A stretch of DNA of 64,000 bases from Pseudoxanthomonas sp. (GTDB taxonomy: Bacteria; Pseudomonadota; Gammaproteobacteria; Xanthomonadales; Xanthomonadaceae), in NCBI RefSeq assembly GCF_002863005.1, contig NZ_PKDG01000044.1, forward strand, positions 1 through 64,000. Reading direction: 5' to 3'. Of this stretch, positions 17,592-28,460 are shown one piece after another. A program made the translations under genes and the position numbers. Every line of letters starts with the position of its first letter. Positions within the stretch are counted from its first letter, which is position 1. The notes beneath the pieces are model-generated. The model saw only the letters and a program-made list of their open reading frames with translations. It was not told where the DNA came from and did not search any database.

Positions 17592-18367
17592 GGCGACGCC
17601 ACCGACCTGCGGCCGCGCAGCAGGCGCGGCAGCCGCCGCACCATGCCGAAGAACAGCCGCGCATGCATGCGGCTGATGCGCACGTTGTCGCGCCATACGT
17701 CGAAGTGCGACACGCCATCGAGCGGATAGGTCACGCGCGTCGGCAGGTTGTGCACGCGGATGCCGCGCCAGAACAGGCGCACCAGCACCTCCACGTCGAA
17801 GTCCATGCGCCGCCCGATGGTCTCCTCGTCCATCAGTTTCAGCACCGGAGGCAGCGGATAGACGCGGAAGCCGCACATCGAATCGCGGATCGCGAAGGAC
17901 ACGGTATTGATCCACACCCATACGTGGGTGAGGTAGCGGCCGTAGAGCCGGCCCTTCGGCACGCTCTCGTCGTAGACCGGCACGCCACAGATCACGTCGC
18001 CCGGATGCGCCTGCGCCAGCGCGAGGAAGCGCGGAATGTCGGCGGGGTCGTGCTGGCCATCGGCATCGATCTGCAGCACATGGGTGTGCCCATGGCGGCT
18101 CGCGTCGCGGAACCCCGCCAGCACGGCGCCTCCCTTGCCCTGGTTCACCGGCAGCCGGAGCAGGCGCACCTGCGGCGCATGCAGCGCGGCCAGACGGTCG
18201 AGCTCGAGGGCGCACGCCGGGCCCGAGCCGTCATCCACCAGCAGGCAGGCGTTGCCGGTGTGTAGCACGCCCGCCACCATCGTGGCGATGGCGTGCTCGT
18301 GGTCGAACACCGGGATCACGACCAGCGGGCGGAAGGCGAGCGGCGGCGCCACGGATTCACGCCTCAT
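17588..18367 (-). CDS. Family 2 glycosyltransferase in pigment operon
   Basis: 259-aa cytoplasmic-face GT2 enzyme. It has the N-terminal VVIPVFDHEHAI fold, VDDGSG, and the metal-binding DADGQHD motif of dolichyl-phosphate-sugar-synthase-like transferases. A C-terminal basic, hydrophobic segment could touch the membrane. It likely helps build the head group to which the polyene is esterified. The ATG at 18367 overlaps the ligase gene by 11 bp; an upstream ATG at 18394 would lie deeper inside that gene. Confidence 0.87.
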   Translation of the reverse strand: MRRESVAPPLAFRPLVVIPVFDHEHAIATMVAGVLHTGNACLLVDDGSGPACALELDRLAALHAPQVRLLRLPVNQGKGGAVLAGFRDASRHGHTHVLQIDADGQHDPADIPRFLALAQAHPGDVICGVPVYDESVPKGRLYGRYLTHVWVWINTVSFAIRDSMCGFRVYPLPPVLKLMDEETIGRRMDFDVEVLVRLFWRGIRVHNLPTRVTYPLDGVSHFDVWRDNVRISRMHARLFFGMVRRLPRLLRGRRSVASP

Positions 18368-20042
18368 GGGCAAACACCACGCGACCACTGGCATGCGGAC
18401 CCTGCACGGAGGTGTAGCGGAACACGAGCGTGGCGCGATCCGCCTGCCATTCCAGGTCCAGGTGGATCAGATCGCCGGGACGCGCCACGCGCTGGAACTT
18501 CAGCGCTTCCATGCGAAGGAAGCACGGGGGAATCGCGAAGACCTCGCGCGCCAGCTGTACCGCCCAGTCGAGTTGCGCGACCCCCGGCAGGACTGCGGCC
18601 TGGTTGAAATGGCCGTCGAAGACGGCGAGCGACGCGTCCAGCGACATGTCGGCGCGTGCGCGCGCCGACTCGCGGAGCGTCCAGCATGCGGCCGGGCGCT
18701 CGGGGCGGAACAGGGCGGTCAGTGCCGCCTCGGTGACCTTGCCTTGCGCGTTGGTCGGCAACGCCGTCGCGAAGCGCCAGCGCCGCGGCCGGGTCACCGC
18801 ATCCTGCATCTCCGCCAGGTGCCGCGACAACGACTGCGACAGCGCACGCCGGGCCATCGCATCTTGCGGCACCGGCACGCCGTCGGCCATCGCGACGACG
18901 GCCGCCAGCGCGCTGCGCGCGCCACCGAGCAGCAGCACGCGCGCCTCCCTGACCGCCGGGTGCGCCTGGATCCGGCGCTCCAGCGCATCCAGCGAGACGC
19001 GACGCTCTTCCACCTTCACGATACGGTCTGCCCGGCCCAGCAGACGGAATCCGCCCGCACCATCGGCTTCCGCGCGGTCCTGGCTGCGCCACCACGCGTC
19101 GCCGGCCAGGTGCGGCGAATGCACTTCGAGCACGCCTTCCTGCAAACGCCAGTCGACGCCGGGTAACGGCGTCCAGACCGGAACTTCCGTCTCCCAGCGG
19201 CGCCAGGCGATGCCGCCGGTCTCGCTGCTGCCCAGGATCTCGGTGGGCGGCACGCCCAGCAGCCGGGCCACATCGTGCGCAGCATCGGCGGGCAACGCGC
19301 CACCCGACGAGAACACCGCGCGCAGCCGCCCATGCAGCGATGCCCATGACAGCTGCGCCGGCAAGCGCTTGAGGTGCGCCGGACTGGCGACCAGCACCGC
19401 GTCCTGGCCGTCCATCGCGGCCAGCAGATCTTCGGGAAAGAACGCACGCGGCACGATGGCGCGGCCCGCAGCCAGCGGCCACAACACCCGGAACAGCAGG
19501 CCGTAGATATGCTGGTGCGACACGGTGCCATGCACCGCCACGCCGTCCAGGCCGCGCCCGAGCGCGGCTTCCAGCGCGTGCACCTCGGCGTCGAGTTGCC
19601 GCAGGCGCTTCTCGATGGCGACAGGCTCGCCCGTGCTTCCGGAGGTGAAGACGACGAGACGCGTGGCGTCCGCGTCCAGCGGTCGCGCCACGCAGGGGGC
19701 GTACGGCAGATCATCCGGCGACGCGGCATCGCTCTCGAGCCAGTCGCCCACGAAACCGTCCACGTGCGCGCGCAGGCGGGCCTGGGTGCCCGCCAGCGCG
19801 TCGCCCGGCAACACCACGGTCTTGCCCGCATGCCACGCGCCATACAGGGCGGCGGCGAAGCGCGAGGCGTCATCGAAATGCAGCGCCCAACTCGACCCCG
19901 GCAGACGGTGGAACGTCGCCTGCCAGCGCAGCGCCTCGTGCTGGAACACCGCATGGTCCGCCGACTCGCTTCCCGCCGCCATGAACGCCCGTCCCGGCAA
20001 CGGGCGCAGCGCGACCTCGTCCAACGAGCGCCACTCAGTCAT
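18357..20042 (-). CDS. Aryl-ACP ligase fused to a hotdog dehydratase (ApeH-ApeI fusion)
   Basis: 561-aa two-domain protein. Residues about 1-450 are an AMP-forming acyl ligase with the P-loop TSGSTGEP at 133-140 and SSETGGIAWR near 260; the conserved GK-containing C-terminal loop is NAQGKVTEA. Residues about 460-561 form an ApeI/FabA-like hotdog domain with His478 in HFNQAAVLPG and an acidic residue near 492. In E. coli-type loci ApeH and ApeI are separate adjacent genes. The ligase would load the aryl starter onto an ACP and the tail would dehydrate extension intermediates. Confidence 0.88.
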   Translation of the reverse strand: MTEWRSLDEVALRPLPGRAFMAAGSESADHAVFQHEALRWQATFHRLPGSSWALHFDDASRFAAALYGAWHAGKTVVLPGDALAGTQARLRAHVDGFVGDWLESDAASPDDLPYAPCVARPLDADATRLVVFTSGSTGEPVAIEKRLRQLDAEVHALEAALGRGLDGVAVHGTVSHQHIYGLLFRVLWPLAAGRAIVPRAFFPEDLLAAMDGQDAVLVASPAHLKRLPAQLSWASLHGRLRAVFSSGGALPADAAHDVARLLGVPPTEILGSSETGGIAWRRWETEVPVWTPLPGVDWRLQEGVLEVHSPHLAGDAWWRSQDRAEADGAGGFRLLGRADRIVKVEERRVSLDALERRIQAHPAVREARVLLLGGARSALAAVVAMADGVPVPQDAMARRALSQSLSRHLAEMQDAVTRPRRWRFATALPTNAQGKVTEAALTALFRPERPAACWTLRESARARADMSLDASLAVFDGHFNQAAVLPGVAQLDWAVQLAREVFAIPPCFLRMEALKFQRVARPGDLIHLDLEWQADRATLVFRYTSVQGPHASGRVVFAHEA

Positions 20043-20592
20043 GGCGATGTCCTGCCTTCACCCGCTGGCGCACCAGCCACTCGCCGCCGAACAACAGGCC
20101 GATCAGTCCGTAGGCGATCAATCCGTTGTAGAGCGCCCACGTCCGGTCGGACGTCCACAGCGCCGTGACCAGCGCGAGCGCGCCATTGAGCACGAAGAAG
20201 CCGCACCACACCTGGGTGACGCGGCGCGTGTAAGCAACGCCGGCGGGCGGGAGGTCGGGCTCGGTCAGCCGCGCGATGCGCTCCACCGCCGATGGCGGAA
20301 ACGCCAGGCTGCTCGCGAACACGACCAGCATCACCGCATTGATCAGGGCCGGATAGAGCTTGAGCGGCAACGCCTGGTTGAACACGGTGGCCAGGGCCGC
20401 AAGCAGTGCGGCGCCCGCGGCCGCCACCAGCCAGACCGCCTGGCGCGTCGCGATGGCGCGCAGCACCGCGAGGGCTAGCAGCAGGACCGCCAGCCAGCGC
20501 GGCTCGAAGCGACCCATCGCCCAATAGACCACTAGGGGGTAAGCCACCGACAACGCCACGAAGATGGCCGCGCCTATCCGGGACACGGGCAC
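20039..20592 (-). CDS. apeG: COG4648-type integral membrane protein (ApeG-like)
   Basis: 184-aa membrane protein with five to six predicted helices across its length (for example residues 8-26, 35-47, 52-70, 80-96, 126-144, 154-168). It matches the membrane protein kept beside ACP and ligase genes in aryl-polyene loci; the molecular role is unknown. Translation appears to start at a GTG at 20592, 11 bp after the second ACP stop; no strong RBS is seen. Overlaps the ligase start by 4 bp. Confidence 0.78.
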
Positions 20593-20603
20593 GCGGCCTG
20601 CGC

Positions 20604-20858
20604 TCAGGCGGCTTGGTCGCGGATCAGGCCGTACAGCACGTCCACGATGTCCTGCACCGTGCGCACCGACTTGAAGGCATCCGGCTGCAGGCTGCGGCCA
20701 AGCAGCGGCTTCAGCTGCACGATCAGGTCCACTGCATCGATGCTGTCGATGTCGAGGTCATCGTAGAGCCGGGCGTCGGGCGTGATGCGCGCGGGCTCGA
20801 TCTCGAAGCTGTCATGCAGGATCGTCACGATCCGGTCGAAAAGTTCGTTCTTGGTCAT
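20604..20858 (-). CDS. apeF: Acyl carrier protein 2 of the pigment operon (ApeF-like)
   Basis: 84-aa acyl carrier protein. The phosphopantetheine attachment site is Ser39 in DLDIDSIDAVD. It is acidic and helical as expected. The operon carries two distinct ACPs; in characterised ape systems one is used for the aryl starter and elongation. It lies 23 bp after ACP 1 and 11 bp before the membrane protein, the only positive gaps in the operon. Confidence 0.92.
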   Translation of the reverse strand: MTKNELFDRIVTILHDSFEIEPARITPDARLYDDLDIDSIDAVDLIVQLKPLLGRSLQPDAFKSVRTVQDIVDVLYGLIRDQAA

Positions 20859-20881
20859 CTTGCCAGTCCTGCCGTCCCTGC

Positions 20882-21142
20882 TCAGGCCTTGCCTTGCGAG
20901 GCGACGAAGTCCGCCAGGGCACGCACGCTGGCGAAATGCCGGCGGGTTTCCTGCGAATCGGCGGAGAGCGCCACGCCGTAGCGCTTCTGCAGCGCAAGGC
21001 CCAGTTCGAGCGCGTCGATCGAATCCAGTCCCAGCCCCTCCACGAACAGCGGGGCGCCGGTATCGATGTCGTCGGGGGTGATGTCCTCCAGCGACAGCGA
21101 TGAAATGATCAATTCCTTGATCTCGTGCTCAAGTGCCTGCAC
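20882..21142 (-). CDS. apeE: Acyl carrier protein 1 of the pigment operon (ApeE-like)
   Basis: 86-aa acyl carrier protein with phosphopantetheine Ser41 in GLGLDSIDALE. The start chosen is the GTG at 21142, preceded by GGGAG at a good distance and overlapping the acyltransferase by 14 bp; a TTG at 21160 would add six residues but lies beyond that RBS. It pairs with the second ACP immediately downstream. Confidence 0.9.
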   Translation of the reverse strand: MQALEHEIKELIISSLSLEDITPDDIDTGAPLFVEGLGLDSIDALELGLALQKRYGVALSADSQETRRHFASVRALADFVASQGKA

Positions 21143-21926
21143 GCGATGGATCTCCCGCAAAGTAGTTGGCCAGATGTTCCGTGAGCCGCCGGGCTGCCAG
21201 CGCCTCTCCCCCCGCCGCTGGATCCGCCCCCTCCATTCCGTTCAGGAACGGGGCGATCGGCAGGTCTTCCTGAACATCGATCACCATGTGGAATCGCACC
21301 GGCGGCACACGATACCACTTCTCCCCTTTCCCCAGCGTCAGCGGCGAGCACGTGATCCGCACCGGCGTGATGTCCAGCGCGCCGCGCACCGCGATGTTCG
21401 CGGCCCCGCGCTGCAGCTTCAACGGCTGCCCCGGCGTGGTCCGGGTTCCTTCCGGGAAGATCACCAGCGCGCCACCGGCGCGGACCGCGGCAATGCAGTC
21501 TTCCACCAGCCCTGCGCCGTCGTCGTTGGCGACGTAGCCTGCGGCACGCACGGGGCCGCGCATGAACGGATTGCGCGCCACCGCCGACTTCACCACGCAA
21601 TCCGCATTGGGAAGCAGCGACACCAGCAGGACGACGTCGATCAGCGTCGGGTGGTTGGCAAGGACCAGCAGGCCCCTGCGCGCCAGCCGCTCGCGGCCCC
21701 GGATCTCGTACGTCATCAGCCCAAGGCGGCGCATCAGTTCGACATGGGCGGCGAAACTGCGCTGGACGATGCGCCGGGACCAGCGGCGGCGGCGCTCGGA
21801 GTCACGCACCAGCCAAAGCATCGGCGGCAGCACGAACACGCCCAGGAACAACCCGCCGACGCCGAACGCAAGGAAGCTCAGTCCGGTACCTAACACGCGC
21901 CAGGCACGGTCGACGCGTTCACGCAT
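21129..21926 (-). CDS. apeD: PlsC-family acyltransferase (ApeD-like)
   Basis: 265-aa membrane-anchored lysophospholipid-type acyltransferase. It has an N-terminal hydrophobic helix (about residues 13-40), the catalytic NHPTLID (H-x4-D) motif near 91, and FPEGTR near 159. It probably forms part of the lipid carrier to which the polyene is attached. It overlaps the first gene of the operon by 8 bp and ACP 1 by 14 bp. Confidence 0.88.
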   Translation of the reverse strand: MRERVDRAWRVLGTGLSFLAFGVGGLFLGVFVLPPMLWLVRDSERRRRWSRRIVQRSFAAHVELMRRLGLMTYEIRGRERLARRGLLVLANHPTLIDVVLLVSLLPNADCVVKSAVARNPFMRGPVRAAGYVANDDGAGLVEDCIAAVRAGGALVIFPEGTRTTPGQPLKLQRGAANIAVRGALDITPVRITCSPLTLGKGEKWYRVPPVRFHMVIDVQEDLPIAPFLNGMEGADPAAGGEALAARRLTEHLANYFAGDPSRAGT

Positions 21927-22656
21927 CGCGCTGCCACCGCCATGTCATGCCGTCGGCCCCCCATTGCCATGCCGCCTCGCCCGACAGCAGGAAGCGCAGG
22001 ACCTCCAGACCGTGCGGCAAGGTGGCGGCCGCGAGCTCCGATTCGCCCGCCTCGCCCTCCCACGACAGCCGCAATGCAGGCGCCGAGCCGTCGGCAGGCG
22101 CGATACGCCAGCACCAGGCGAAACCGGCGTCCGGCTCGTCCGCGAAGCTGGCGTAGATCCCGGGCAGCGGCGCTTCGTACACCACCAGCAGCACCTCCTG
22201 CGCCCCATCCGCCAGCAATACCGCCGCCTCGACGCACGCGGCTTCTACCGTCGCCATGCCACCGGCCAGGGCGATGTAGTTGCCGCGCTCCCGTCGCAGG
22301 ATCGAGTACAGCGCCGCGATGGCGTTGTGCACCGACAGGCCGAACGTGGTGGGCGACGGTGGTTGCTCAGTCGCCAGGGCTTCCAGCAGTTCCATCGAAC
22401 GCGCCACGTCGCCGTGCCGCGACGCGAAGATGAGGGGCGTGCCGTTTTCTTCAGCGCGCTGGCACCAGAACGCCGTCTGGATCGCCATCCGCCCGAGCCG
22501 CTCGATGCGCCTTCGCTGCATCGCGGGCACCTCCGCCAGCGCAGGGGTTTCTTCGCCAACCGGCAGCCACGGGGCGGTGGCCCACGCACGCCATGCGTCG
22601 CGGTCCACCAGACCGGGCGCCCATGCGGACCATTCCTTCACTGAAAACGCGATCAT
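21919..22656 (-). CDS. apeC: Ketoacyl-synthase-like partner protein (ApeC-like, PF13723 type)
   Basis: 245-aa protein of the N-terminal ketoacyl-synthase-2 type, with AWAPGL near the start and HNAIAALYSI typical of the family. It lacks a KS Cys/His triad and is about half the length of a ketosynthase, fitting ApeC, the chain-length-factor-like partner of ApeO. The ATG at 22656 is preferred; a GTG at 22707 has its only purine-rich stretch directly abutting it. First gene of the 18-gene operon, so the operon promoter should lie in 22657-22793, but no clear box pair could be assigned there. Confidence 0.8.
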   Translation of the reverse strand: MIAFSVKEWSAWAPGLVDRDAWRAWATAPWLPVGEETPALAEVPAMQRRRIERLGRMAIQTAFWCQRAEENGTPLIFASRHGDVARSMELLEALATEQPPSPTTFGLSVHNAIAALYSILRRERGNYIALAGGMATVEAACVEAAVLLADGAQEVLLVVYEAPLPGIYASFADEPDAGFAWCWRIAPADGSAPALRLSWEGEAGESELAAATLPHGLEVLRFLLSGEAAWQWGADGMTWRWQRDA

Positions 22657-22745
22657 CCGCCTTGCGATGCCTCTCGATGTCCGGTCGCTTATTTCAACCG
22701 CATGCACCTTCCACCGCCAGCCGTGAAATTTTTCGTAACGGATGC

Positions 22746-22774
22746 TTGCGCATCGGAAATTGCCTAGCTATCAT
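22746..22774 (+). promoter_or_regulatory. Sigma-70-like promoter of the tRNA-Ala/tRNA-Glu pair
   Basis: TTGCGC (22746-22751) and TATCAT (22769-22774) are separated by exactly 17 bp, followed by a pyrimidine/GC-rich discriminator. The start site would be near 22781, 13 bp before the tRNA-Ala 5' end. The boxes are close to consensus and correctly placed. Confidence 0.7.
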
Positions 22775-22793
22775 TCCGCTCCTGCCAGCACGT

Positions 22794-22869
22794 GGGGCCA
22801 TAGCTCAGCTGGGAGAGCGCCTGCATGGCATGCAGGAGGTCGGCGGTTCGATCCCGCCTGGCTCCACCA
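22794..22869 (+). tRNA. tRNA-Ala (anticodon GGC)
   Basis: 76-nt tRNA with encoded CCA. The acceptor stem GGGGCCA/TGGCTCC contains the G3:U70 wobble that identifies alanine tRNAs. The anticodon loop ATGGCAT is closed by CCTGC/GCAGG, giving anticodon GGC at 22827-22829. The T-arm contains GGTTCGATCCC. It is followed by a 51-bp spacer that can fold into a seven-pair hairpin (22873-22894) before tRNA-Glu. Confidence 0.97.
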
Positions 22870-22920
22870 ACTTCCGGACAATAGGCCGTCCGGAGTAAAA
22901 TCTGGCGACAACTTTCGTGC

Positions 22921-22996
22921 GTCCCCATCGTCTAGAGGCCTAGGACATTACCCTTTCACGGTAGCGACCGGGGTTCGAATCCCCGTGGGGACGCCA
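22921..22996 (+). tRNA. tRNA-Glu (anticodon TTC)
   Basis: 76-nt tRNA with encoded CCA. Acceptor stem GTCCCCA/TGGGGAC, anticodon loop CTTTCAC with anticodon TTC at 22955-22957, and T-arm GGGTTCGAATCCC. It lies in tandem with tRNA-Ala and shares its promoter and the downstream terminator. Confidence 0.97.
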
Positions 22997-23003
22997 ATCT
23001 TTC

Positions 23004-23032
23004 AAGGCCCGGGAAACCGGGCCTTTCTTTTT
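23004..23032 (+). terminator. Rho-independent terminator of the tRNA operon
   Basis: A nine-pair stem, AAGGCCCGG (23004-23012) with CCGGGCCTT (23017-23025), closed by a GAAA tetraloop, runs into a T-rich tract. It sits 8 bp after the tRNA-Glu CCA end. Typical intrinsic terminator. Bases 23033-23164 downstream hold no recognisable feature. Confidence 0.93.
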
Positions 23033-23164
23033 GCCTTCGCCGAGCGCGCACGCGGCCTCGAAGACATCCACGCGAACATCACGAGGGCGCGCGTAAAAAC
23101 CTCGGAAGGCCACCGGTCCTCCCACCGCGTGGCGCAGCAGTACCCACCCTCCCCGGCCGCCGCC

Positions 23165-23392
23165 ATGACACACGACACCCTTGTAGACGAGCTGGTTTCC
23201 CACGTGCCGCTCCATCGGGACACGCGATGGAGTGCGGGATCGCTGGGACTGGACGAGGCGACGTTCGACGCCATCGCGCTTCGCCTGCTGGCACTGGAAG
23301 CGCGGGGTGCGGTCGACGTGACGAATCTTTCCCGCGACAACCGTCACGGCCTGAGCCGGCTCAACGCCATCCGCTTCGTTCGCGTGGCCTGA
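23165..23392 (+). CDS. Small hypothetical protein
   Basis: Possible 75-aa protein starting MTHDTLVDELVSHVP and ending RFVRVA. The composition (leucine-rich helices, acidic then basic C-terminus) looks like a real small soluble protein rather than a random high-GC frame, and no overlapping better candidate exists. No convincing RBS was seen and no family recognised. It is convergent with the DUF1249 gene. Confidence 0.4.
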   Translation: MTHDTLVDELVSHVPLHRDTRWSAGSLGLDEATFDAIALRLLALEARGAVDVTNLSRDNRHGLSRLNAIRFVRVA

Positions 23393-23415
23393 ACCACCGG
23401 TAAGGCGATGCGACG

Positions 23416-23898
23416 TCAGGCGACGTCGCGCGCCGTCGTGACGGGTCGCAATGTCGCCACGCCATGCCCCTGCTCGCCCAGGTACTCGAGCCATTTGCCG
23501 AGGAAGGTATTCATGCGCATGCGGTGGCTGATGACTTCCGCCGGCGGGGGATACAGGCCGATGACGTCCTGCCATCGCCGGCCGACATAACAGTGCGTCG
23601 CCTCGGCCTGGTGCGCATCGCGATACAGTCGGACGAACGCGGACGGGTCCGGTTCGCCGGTCAGCGGGTCGCAGATGTCGTAGGTCAGGCGCAACTCGAC
23701 CGTGTACCGATGGGTCTCGATGACATCCAGGCGTACGTCGAGCCCATCGCCGATACGGGAGACGTACGTACCGACCGCCAGGTGCTCCGGCGCGAACAGG
23801 CGCGTCAGCCGTGCGTGGTTTTCCGCGTAGAGCGCCATCAGCCAGCCGAAGCGGCCAAGCCGGGGAATGCGGGCGTTACGTGCGAGTGCCTGGGACAT
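23416..23898 (-). CDS. DUF1249 (YqiB-like) family protein
   Basis: 160-aa soluble protein of the DUF1249 family. Recognisable segments are RFGWLMALYAENHARLTRLF near residue 16, the LRLTYDICDPLTGEPDPSAFVRLYRDA stretch near 70-95, and a C-terminal RMRMNTFLGKWLEYLGEQGH. The biochemical role is unknown. It is followed 100 bp upstream (in its own direction) by ppsR on the same strand. Confidence 0.83.
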   Translation of the reverse strand: MSQALARNARIPRLGRFGWLMALYAENHARLTRLFAPEHLAVGTYVSRIGDGLDVRLDVIETHRYTVELRLTYDICDPLTGEPDPSAFVRLYRDAHQAEATHCYVGRRWQDVIGLYPPPAEVISHRMRMNTFLGKWLEYLGEQGHGVATLRPVTTARDVA

Positions 23899-24001
23899 GG
23901 TCCGATCCTACACGCGGTTGCGCGCCGGCGGCAGCATTGACGCCTCGCCGGGTGCGGCCTAAGTTAAGGGTTCCCGGGACCACCGCCGGGCCCGGCCTTC
24001 C

Positions 24002-24823
24002 TCAGTACATGTCGCGCTGCAGGCCCAGCGTGGAAAGCACCTTGCTGGAAATCTCCTCGATCGACTTGTTGGTGGTGCTGAGCGTGGGCAGCCGTTCCAC
24101 CTGGAACATCGCCTCGGCCGCGGCCACCTCGCGCTTGCAGGTTTCCATCTTCGCGTAGCTGGAGTTGGGGCGGCGCTCCTGCCGGATCTGGTGCAGGCGA
24201 TCAGGATCGATGGTCAACGCGAACAGCTTGCGCCGATAGGGGCGCAGTCGCGGCGGCAGCCTGTCGGTCTCGAGATCGCCATCGGTCAATGGATAGTTCG
24301 CTGCGCGGATGCCGTAATGCAATGCCAGGTAGACGCAGGTGGGCGTCTTGCCCGCACGCGATACGGCCACCAGGATCACGTCGGCCTCGTCGTAGTTCAC
24401 CGCCATGCCGTCGTCGTGGGTCAGCGCGAAATTCATCGCATTGATTCGCCGGTGGTAGGTCTCGAAATCCACAAGGCCATGCGCCTGCCCCACGCGCGAC
24501 TGGCGCTGCTGGCCGAGTTCGCGCTCCAGCGGCTCGATGAAGGGGGCGAACACGTCGAGCATCAGTGCGCCGCTTTCGGCGACCAGTGCGCTCAGCGCCG
24601 GATCCACGCACGAATTGATGACGATGGGCCGGCTGCCCAGCTTTTCGCCCATGCGGCGAATGCGATCGGCGGCATCGCGCGCTTTTTCCTCGTCATCGAC
24701 GAAGGAGAGCCGGTCCGTCTGGAAGCGCATGCCGGCGAACTGGGTCAGCAGGCTGTGGCCGATCGTCTCGGCGGTGATACCGGTGCCATCGGAGACATAG
24801 AACACCGGGCGCAGCTCAGACAT
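24002..24823 (-). CDS. ppsR: PEP synthetase regulatory kinase/pyrophosphorylase PpsR (DUF299)
   Basis: 273-aa bifunctional enzyme that inactivates PEP synthase by ADP-dependent phosphorylation of a threonine and reactivates it by phosphorolysis. The N-terminal [15 protein letters not shown] and the P-loop VSRAGKTPT near residue 154 are family signatures. It is divergent from ppsA, its predicted target, with 154 bp between the starts, the usual pairing. Confidence 0.95.
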   Translation of the reverse strand: MSELRPVFYVSDGTGITAETIGHSLLTQFAGMRFQTDRLSFVDDEEKARDAADRIRRMGEKLGSRPIVINSCVDPALSALVAESGALMLDVFAPFIEPLERELGQQRQSRVGQAHGLVDFETYHRRINAMNFALTHDDGMAVNYDEADVILVAVSRAGKTPTCVYLALHYGIRAANYPLTDGDLETDRLPPRLRPYRRKLFALTIDPDRLHQIRQERRPNSSYAKMETCKREVAAAEAMFQVERLPTLSTTNKSIEEISSKVLSTLGLQRDMY

Positions 24824-24977
24824 GCCCTTCCCCTTCCCGCTTCACCATGGAAACCCCCGTCAGATCAAGCTTGTCTGCAATTGGTATGCACTGCATCATA
24901 TCGCTTCTTTCCCCATGGACACGGCACCCCACGCCGATGGTCATCGGCATGGCGCGGCCTGCTTCGGAGCATTGCGC

Positions 24978-27350
<2,373 letters not shown>

Positions 27351-27402
27351 CCGCCCGCGCGACCGTCTTCACGCGAACGCGGTTACCATCGCCCTGTAGA
27401 CA

Positions 27403-27428
27403 CAGCACGCCCCTGATGGGGCGTGCTG
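27403..27428 (+). other. Perfect 11-bp hairpin between ppsA and mscS
   Basis: CAGCACGCCCC (27403-27413) pairs perfectly with 27418-27428 around a TGAT loop. It lies 52 bp after the ppsA stop and 7 bp before the AGGAGT of mscS. There is no T-tract, so it may be a ppsA 3' stabilising hairpin or a weak terminator rather than a strong one. Confidence 0.6.
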
Positions 27429-27445
27429 CATTTCAGGAGTCCTGC

Positions 27446-28396
27446 ATGTCCGCATCCCCCGCCTCGCCCCCGGCCCTCCCCGCCATTCCCACCCAACCCG
27501 ACGTCCTGCTCAAGGAGCTGCGCGGCATCGACTGGCTCCAGCTCCTAGAGACCTGGGGCCTGAAGCTGCTGGCCGCGGCCGTCATCTTCCTGATCGGCAT
27601 GTGGCTGGCCAAACGCCTGAGCGCGGGCCTCGAGCGCGTGCTGGGCCGCACGCATGCGGACGCGACGCTGGGAGGCTTCCTGCGCCGCGCAAGCTACGCG
27701 GCCATGATGGTGCTGGTCATCATCACCGCGCTCACCTCGCTGGGCGTCAACCCGACCTCGATGCTCGCGGTGCTCGGTGCCGCCGGCCTGGCGGTGGGCC
27801 TGGCATTGAAGGATTCGCTATCGAACATCGCCTCCGGCGTGATGCTGATCGTGCTGCGCCCTTTCCGCGATGGCGACTTCGTGCAAGCCGGCGGGTTGGA
27901 AGGCATCGTCGAGGAGGTGCGCATCTTCCAGACCCGCATGCGCACGCTCGACAACCGCCTGATCGTGCTTCCGAACAGCCTGATCACCACCGCGCCGATC
28001 ATCAATTTCACTGCCAAGCCGCATCGCCGTGTCGACATCCCGGTGGGCGTCGGCTATGACGACGATCTCAAGCAGGCCAAGTCCATCCTGCTGAAGATCG
28101 CACAGGACCATCCCCTCGTGCTGGACGAGCCCGCGCCGAGCGTGATCGTCAGCAAGCTGAGCGAGAGCAGCGTCGACCTGATCCTGCTGGCGTGGGCCAA
28201 GACCAAGGATTTCGGCGAGGCCAGGAGCGACCTCACCGAGGCCGTACGCACCGAAATCATCGGCCAAGGGCTCAACATCCCCTATCCGCAACGCGACCTG
28301 CACGTCTACCACCACAACGGCGATGGTGCGCCGCTGGGCGATATCGTCACCAAGGGCGTGGCCGACGACGGCGACGTGGCGAAACCGGCCACGTAG
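27446..28396 (+). CDS. mscS: Small-conductance mechanosensitive channel (MscS family)
   Basis: 316-aa inner-membrane channel that opens on hypo-osmotic shock. Three transmembrane helices (about residues 33-55, 75-95, 100-130) are followed by the beta domain. The pore helix is seen as VLGAAGLAVGLALKDSLSNIASG, with the alternating Gly/Ala pattern of TM3. The start ATG at 27446 is supported by AGGAGT about 7 bp upstream. Convergent with orn. Confidence 0.93.
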   Translation: MSASPASPPALPAIPTQPDVLLKELRGIDWLQLLETWGLKLLAAAVIFLIGMWLAKRLSAGLERVLGRTHADATLGGFLRRASYAAMMVLVIITALTSLGVNPTSMLAVLGAAGLAVGLALKDSLSNIASGVMLIVLRPFRDGDFVQAGGLEGIVEEVRIFQTRMRTLDNRLIVLPNSLITTAPIINFTAKPHRRVDIPVGVGYDDDLKQAKSILLKIAQDHPLVLDEPAPSVIVSKLSESSVDLILLAWAKTKDFGEARSDLTEAVRTEIIGQGLNIPYPQRDLHVYHHNGDGAPLGDIVTKGVADDGDVAKPAT

Positions 28397-28460
28397 CGTA
28401 CGACCTGCGCCCGACGCGCGGTGATGGTTCCAGAGCGGAGTGCGCATGGCGCACACCAGG

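Noticed and set aside
22794-22996. tRNA pair as an integration site of a mobile element
   Set aside because: No integrase and no direct repeat of a tRNA 3' end was seen nearby; the adjacent pigment operon matches its surroundings.
22742-23392. 216-codon plus-strand frame running through both tRNA genes
   Set aside because: It covers tRNA-Ala, tRNA-Glu and a terminator; only the last 75 codons from 23165 could be a gene.
28440-28454. GTGCGC-atg-GCGCAC hairpin between mscS and orn
   Set aside because: Only six pairs and no T-tract; too short to call a terminator in high-GC DNA.
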